Source of the DNA: Myxococcales bacterium
GTDB taxonomy: Bacteria; Myxococcota_A; Bradymonadia; Bradymonadales; Bradymonadaceae
Reading direction: 5' to 3'
Assembly: GCA_007120615.1 (NCBI GenBank)
Contig: SKNI01000726.1
Span: 1 to 7,538 of the forward strand
Length of the DNA: 7,538 bases
The notes beneath the pieces were generated by a model. It worked only from the letters and a program-made list of their open reading frames with translations. It did not search any database and was not told where the DNA came from. The translations under genes were made by a program, and so were the position numbers. This document shows, piece by piece, positions 6,651-7,538 of this stretch. The number at the start of each line of letters is the position of its first letter. Within the stretch, counting starts at the first letter, position 1.

Positions 6651-6673
6651 GGGAAGATGGGTTGACCCTTCCT
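6651..6673. terminator. Weak hairpin between converging genes
   Basis: In the 47-base gap between the two stop codons, GGAA (6652-6655) pairs with TTCC (6669-6672) and GGG (6659-6661) with CCC (6666-6668), with a three-base bulge. There is no clear T tract on either strand. It could serve both converging transcripts, but the support is thin. Confidence 0.2.
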
Positions 6674-6677
6674 ACGG

Positions 6678-7514
6678 CTATAACGCCGGTAATTTAACGG
6701 TCGTGCCGGCGGGGATCGTCAGATGGTCGACGTGACCGGAGCGATCATCATCCAGAATAATATGGGCGTGAATGAAGGTGGTGTGGTCGACGATGACGCT
6801 GGTGTGAGACTGGGTAAAGATCCCCACCAGTCGTCCCGAGAGGTCTTCGCCGCCGAATTGATACGCGTAGTCTTTTCGCTCCTCGCAGGAGGCGCCGCCT
6901 TCGTCGGGTAAGGCATCGGAGTCGACGACGTGGGCGCCGACGTCGGAGAAGGAGCCTTCGATGCGAAATGGCAGGGCGCCGTCGACGCCGTGGGTGGAGG
7001 CTTTCTCGGTCAAGAAATCACTGAGGCCGTCCATGTCGAAGTCCTGCGGGGTCTGCACCGAAGTCCAGGCGCCTACGTGAGTGCCAAATAAGAAGGTCGC
7101 CTCCATCTCGTCGGATACTTCCCGGGGCTTGTGGATGGAAAACTCCGGCTCTTCTCCTCCCCGGGCCACCGCCAGGGTGTCGTCCCACAGGGTATATTCA
7201 CCGTTTAGCCCACCGATGGAGCCGAGACCGTGGTTGATGGGAGCTGCGGACCTGGCGAAAAACTCGGGGAGGTCCGTGGTGGCTTCTAATCGGCCGTGGA
7301 GATTGACCTCTCGAAGGGCTCCGGAGATCTCCCATTCGCCGGTCCAGCCCGGCTCGTCGGGTTCTGTTTCCCGGGCTTCCGTTTCGGAGGGGACTTCTTC
7401 GGGGTCGACTTCTTCGGGTTCCTCAGGTGCCTGGGATTCGCAGGCGACAAGCGAGAAGAGAATCAGGAGCAGAATCAGGACAGGAAGTGTTTTTTGTTTC
7501 ATGTGTTGTTTCAT
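6678..7514 (-). CDS. Lipoprotein of the alpha-acetolactate decarboxylase (BudA/AlsD) superfamily
   Basis: Residues 1-25 form a lipoprotein signal: basic start, Leu/Ile-rich core, lipobox LVAC with Cys25. Glu at +2 suggests outer-membrane sorting by the E. coli rule. An acidic Glu/Pro-rich tether (about 26-56) follows. The rest resembles acetolactate decarboxylase, which converts acetolactate to acetoin and CO2 at a zinc site: GLGSIGGLNGE (96-106) with the counterpart of the zinc-site Glu at E106, LPFRIEGSFSDV (181-192), GRLVGIFT (227-234), and the metal triad H249-A-H251 with H261 in DDDRSGHV. The spacing H251-H261 is one residue shorter than in classical enzymes. The catalytic Arg of the VKTRSVP region is replaced by H195 and the classical C-terminal tail is missing, as in a divergent subfamily ending in LP. 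Superfamily membership is likely; enzyme activity is uncertain. The ATG at 7514 is preferred to 7502 because of GGTGA upstream. It converges on the monooxygenase gene. Confidence 0.78.
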   Translation of the reverse strand: MKQHMKQKTLPVLILLLILFSLVACESQAPEEPEEVDPEEVPSETEARETEPDEPGWTGEWEISGALREVNLHGRLEATTDLPEFFARSAAPINHGLGSIGGLNGEYTLWDDTLAVARGGEEPEFSIHKPREVSDEMEATFLFGTHVGAWTSVQTPQDFDMDGLSDFLTEKASTHGVDGALPFRIEGSFSDVGAHVVDSDALPDEGGASCEERKDYAYQFGGEDLSGRLVGIFTQSHTSVIVDHTTFIHAHIILDDDRSGHVDHLTIPAGTTVKLPAL

Positions 7515-7518
7515 TATT

Positions 7519-7523
7519 TCACC
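7519..7523 (-). promoter_or_regulatory. Ribosome binding site of the lipoprotein gene
   Basis: GGTGA on the minus strand lies four bases before ATG at 7514. The alternative in-frame ATG at 7502 has only ACAAC-type sequence before it, so this site decides the start. The promoter would lie beyond the window edge. Confidence 0.6.
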
Positions 7524-7538
7524 GTTTCTCGGGTTCGA

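Overview
The window looks like chromosomal DNA of a moderately GC-rich Gram-negative bacterium. The diguanylate cyclase type, the lipobox lipoprotein with an acidic linker, and the codon use would fit a deltaproteobacterial (Myxococcota or Bradymonadales-like) genome. That placement is a low-confidence impression; there is no rRNA or marker gene to fix it. I see no tRNA, rRNA, insertion sequence, CRISPR array or phage gene.

Layout. Three genes run leftward: a 752-residue protein (5244 to 2986), its 747-residue paralog (2880 to 637), and a membrane-anchored GGDEF protein that starts at 504 and leaves the window at base 1. Rightward and divergent from them is an FAD-dependent monooxygenase (5440 to 6630). 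Converging on it from the right edge is a lipoprotein of the alpha-acetolactate decarboxylase superfamily (7514 to 6678). All gaps between genes are short (47 to 195 bases).

The centre of interest is the tandem paralog pair. Both proteins align without gaps over about 290 residues and carry a recognisable Hsp90/MutL-type (GHKL) N-terminal ATPase fold followed by an Hsp90-like middle segment. In both copies the same hallmark positions are altered: the N-box asparagine is alanine, the DxGxG box is broken, and the middle-domain SRE arginine is glutamine. They look like Hsp90-like proteins that have lost or rebuilt ATP turnover. I cannot name their function. The duplication also preserved a 78-base block identical at every synonymous site, and a 26-base upstream element at nearly the same distance from both start codons.

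How the genes may work together is uncertain. The two paralogs probably act together, perhaps as a hetero-oligomer, as expected for an Hsp90-type dimer. The GGDEF gene has its own candidate promoter and a possibly folded leader that could hide its ribosome binding site, so it may be separately controlled. The monooxygenase and the lipoprotein show no clear link to the paralogs beyond proximity.
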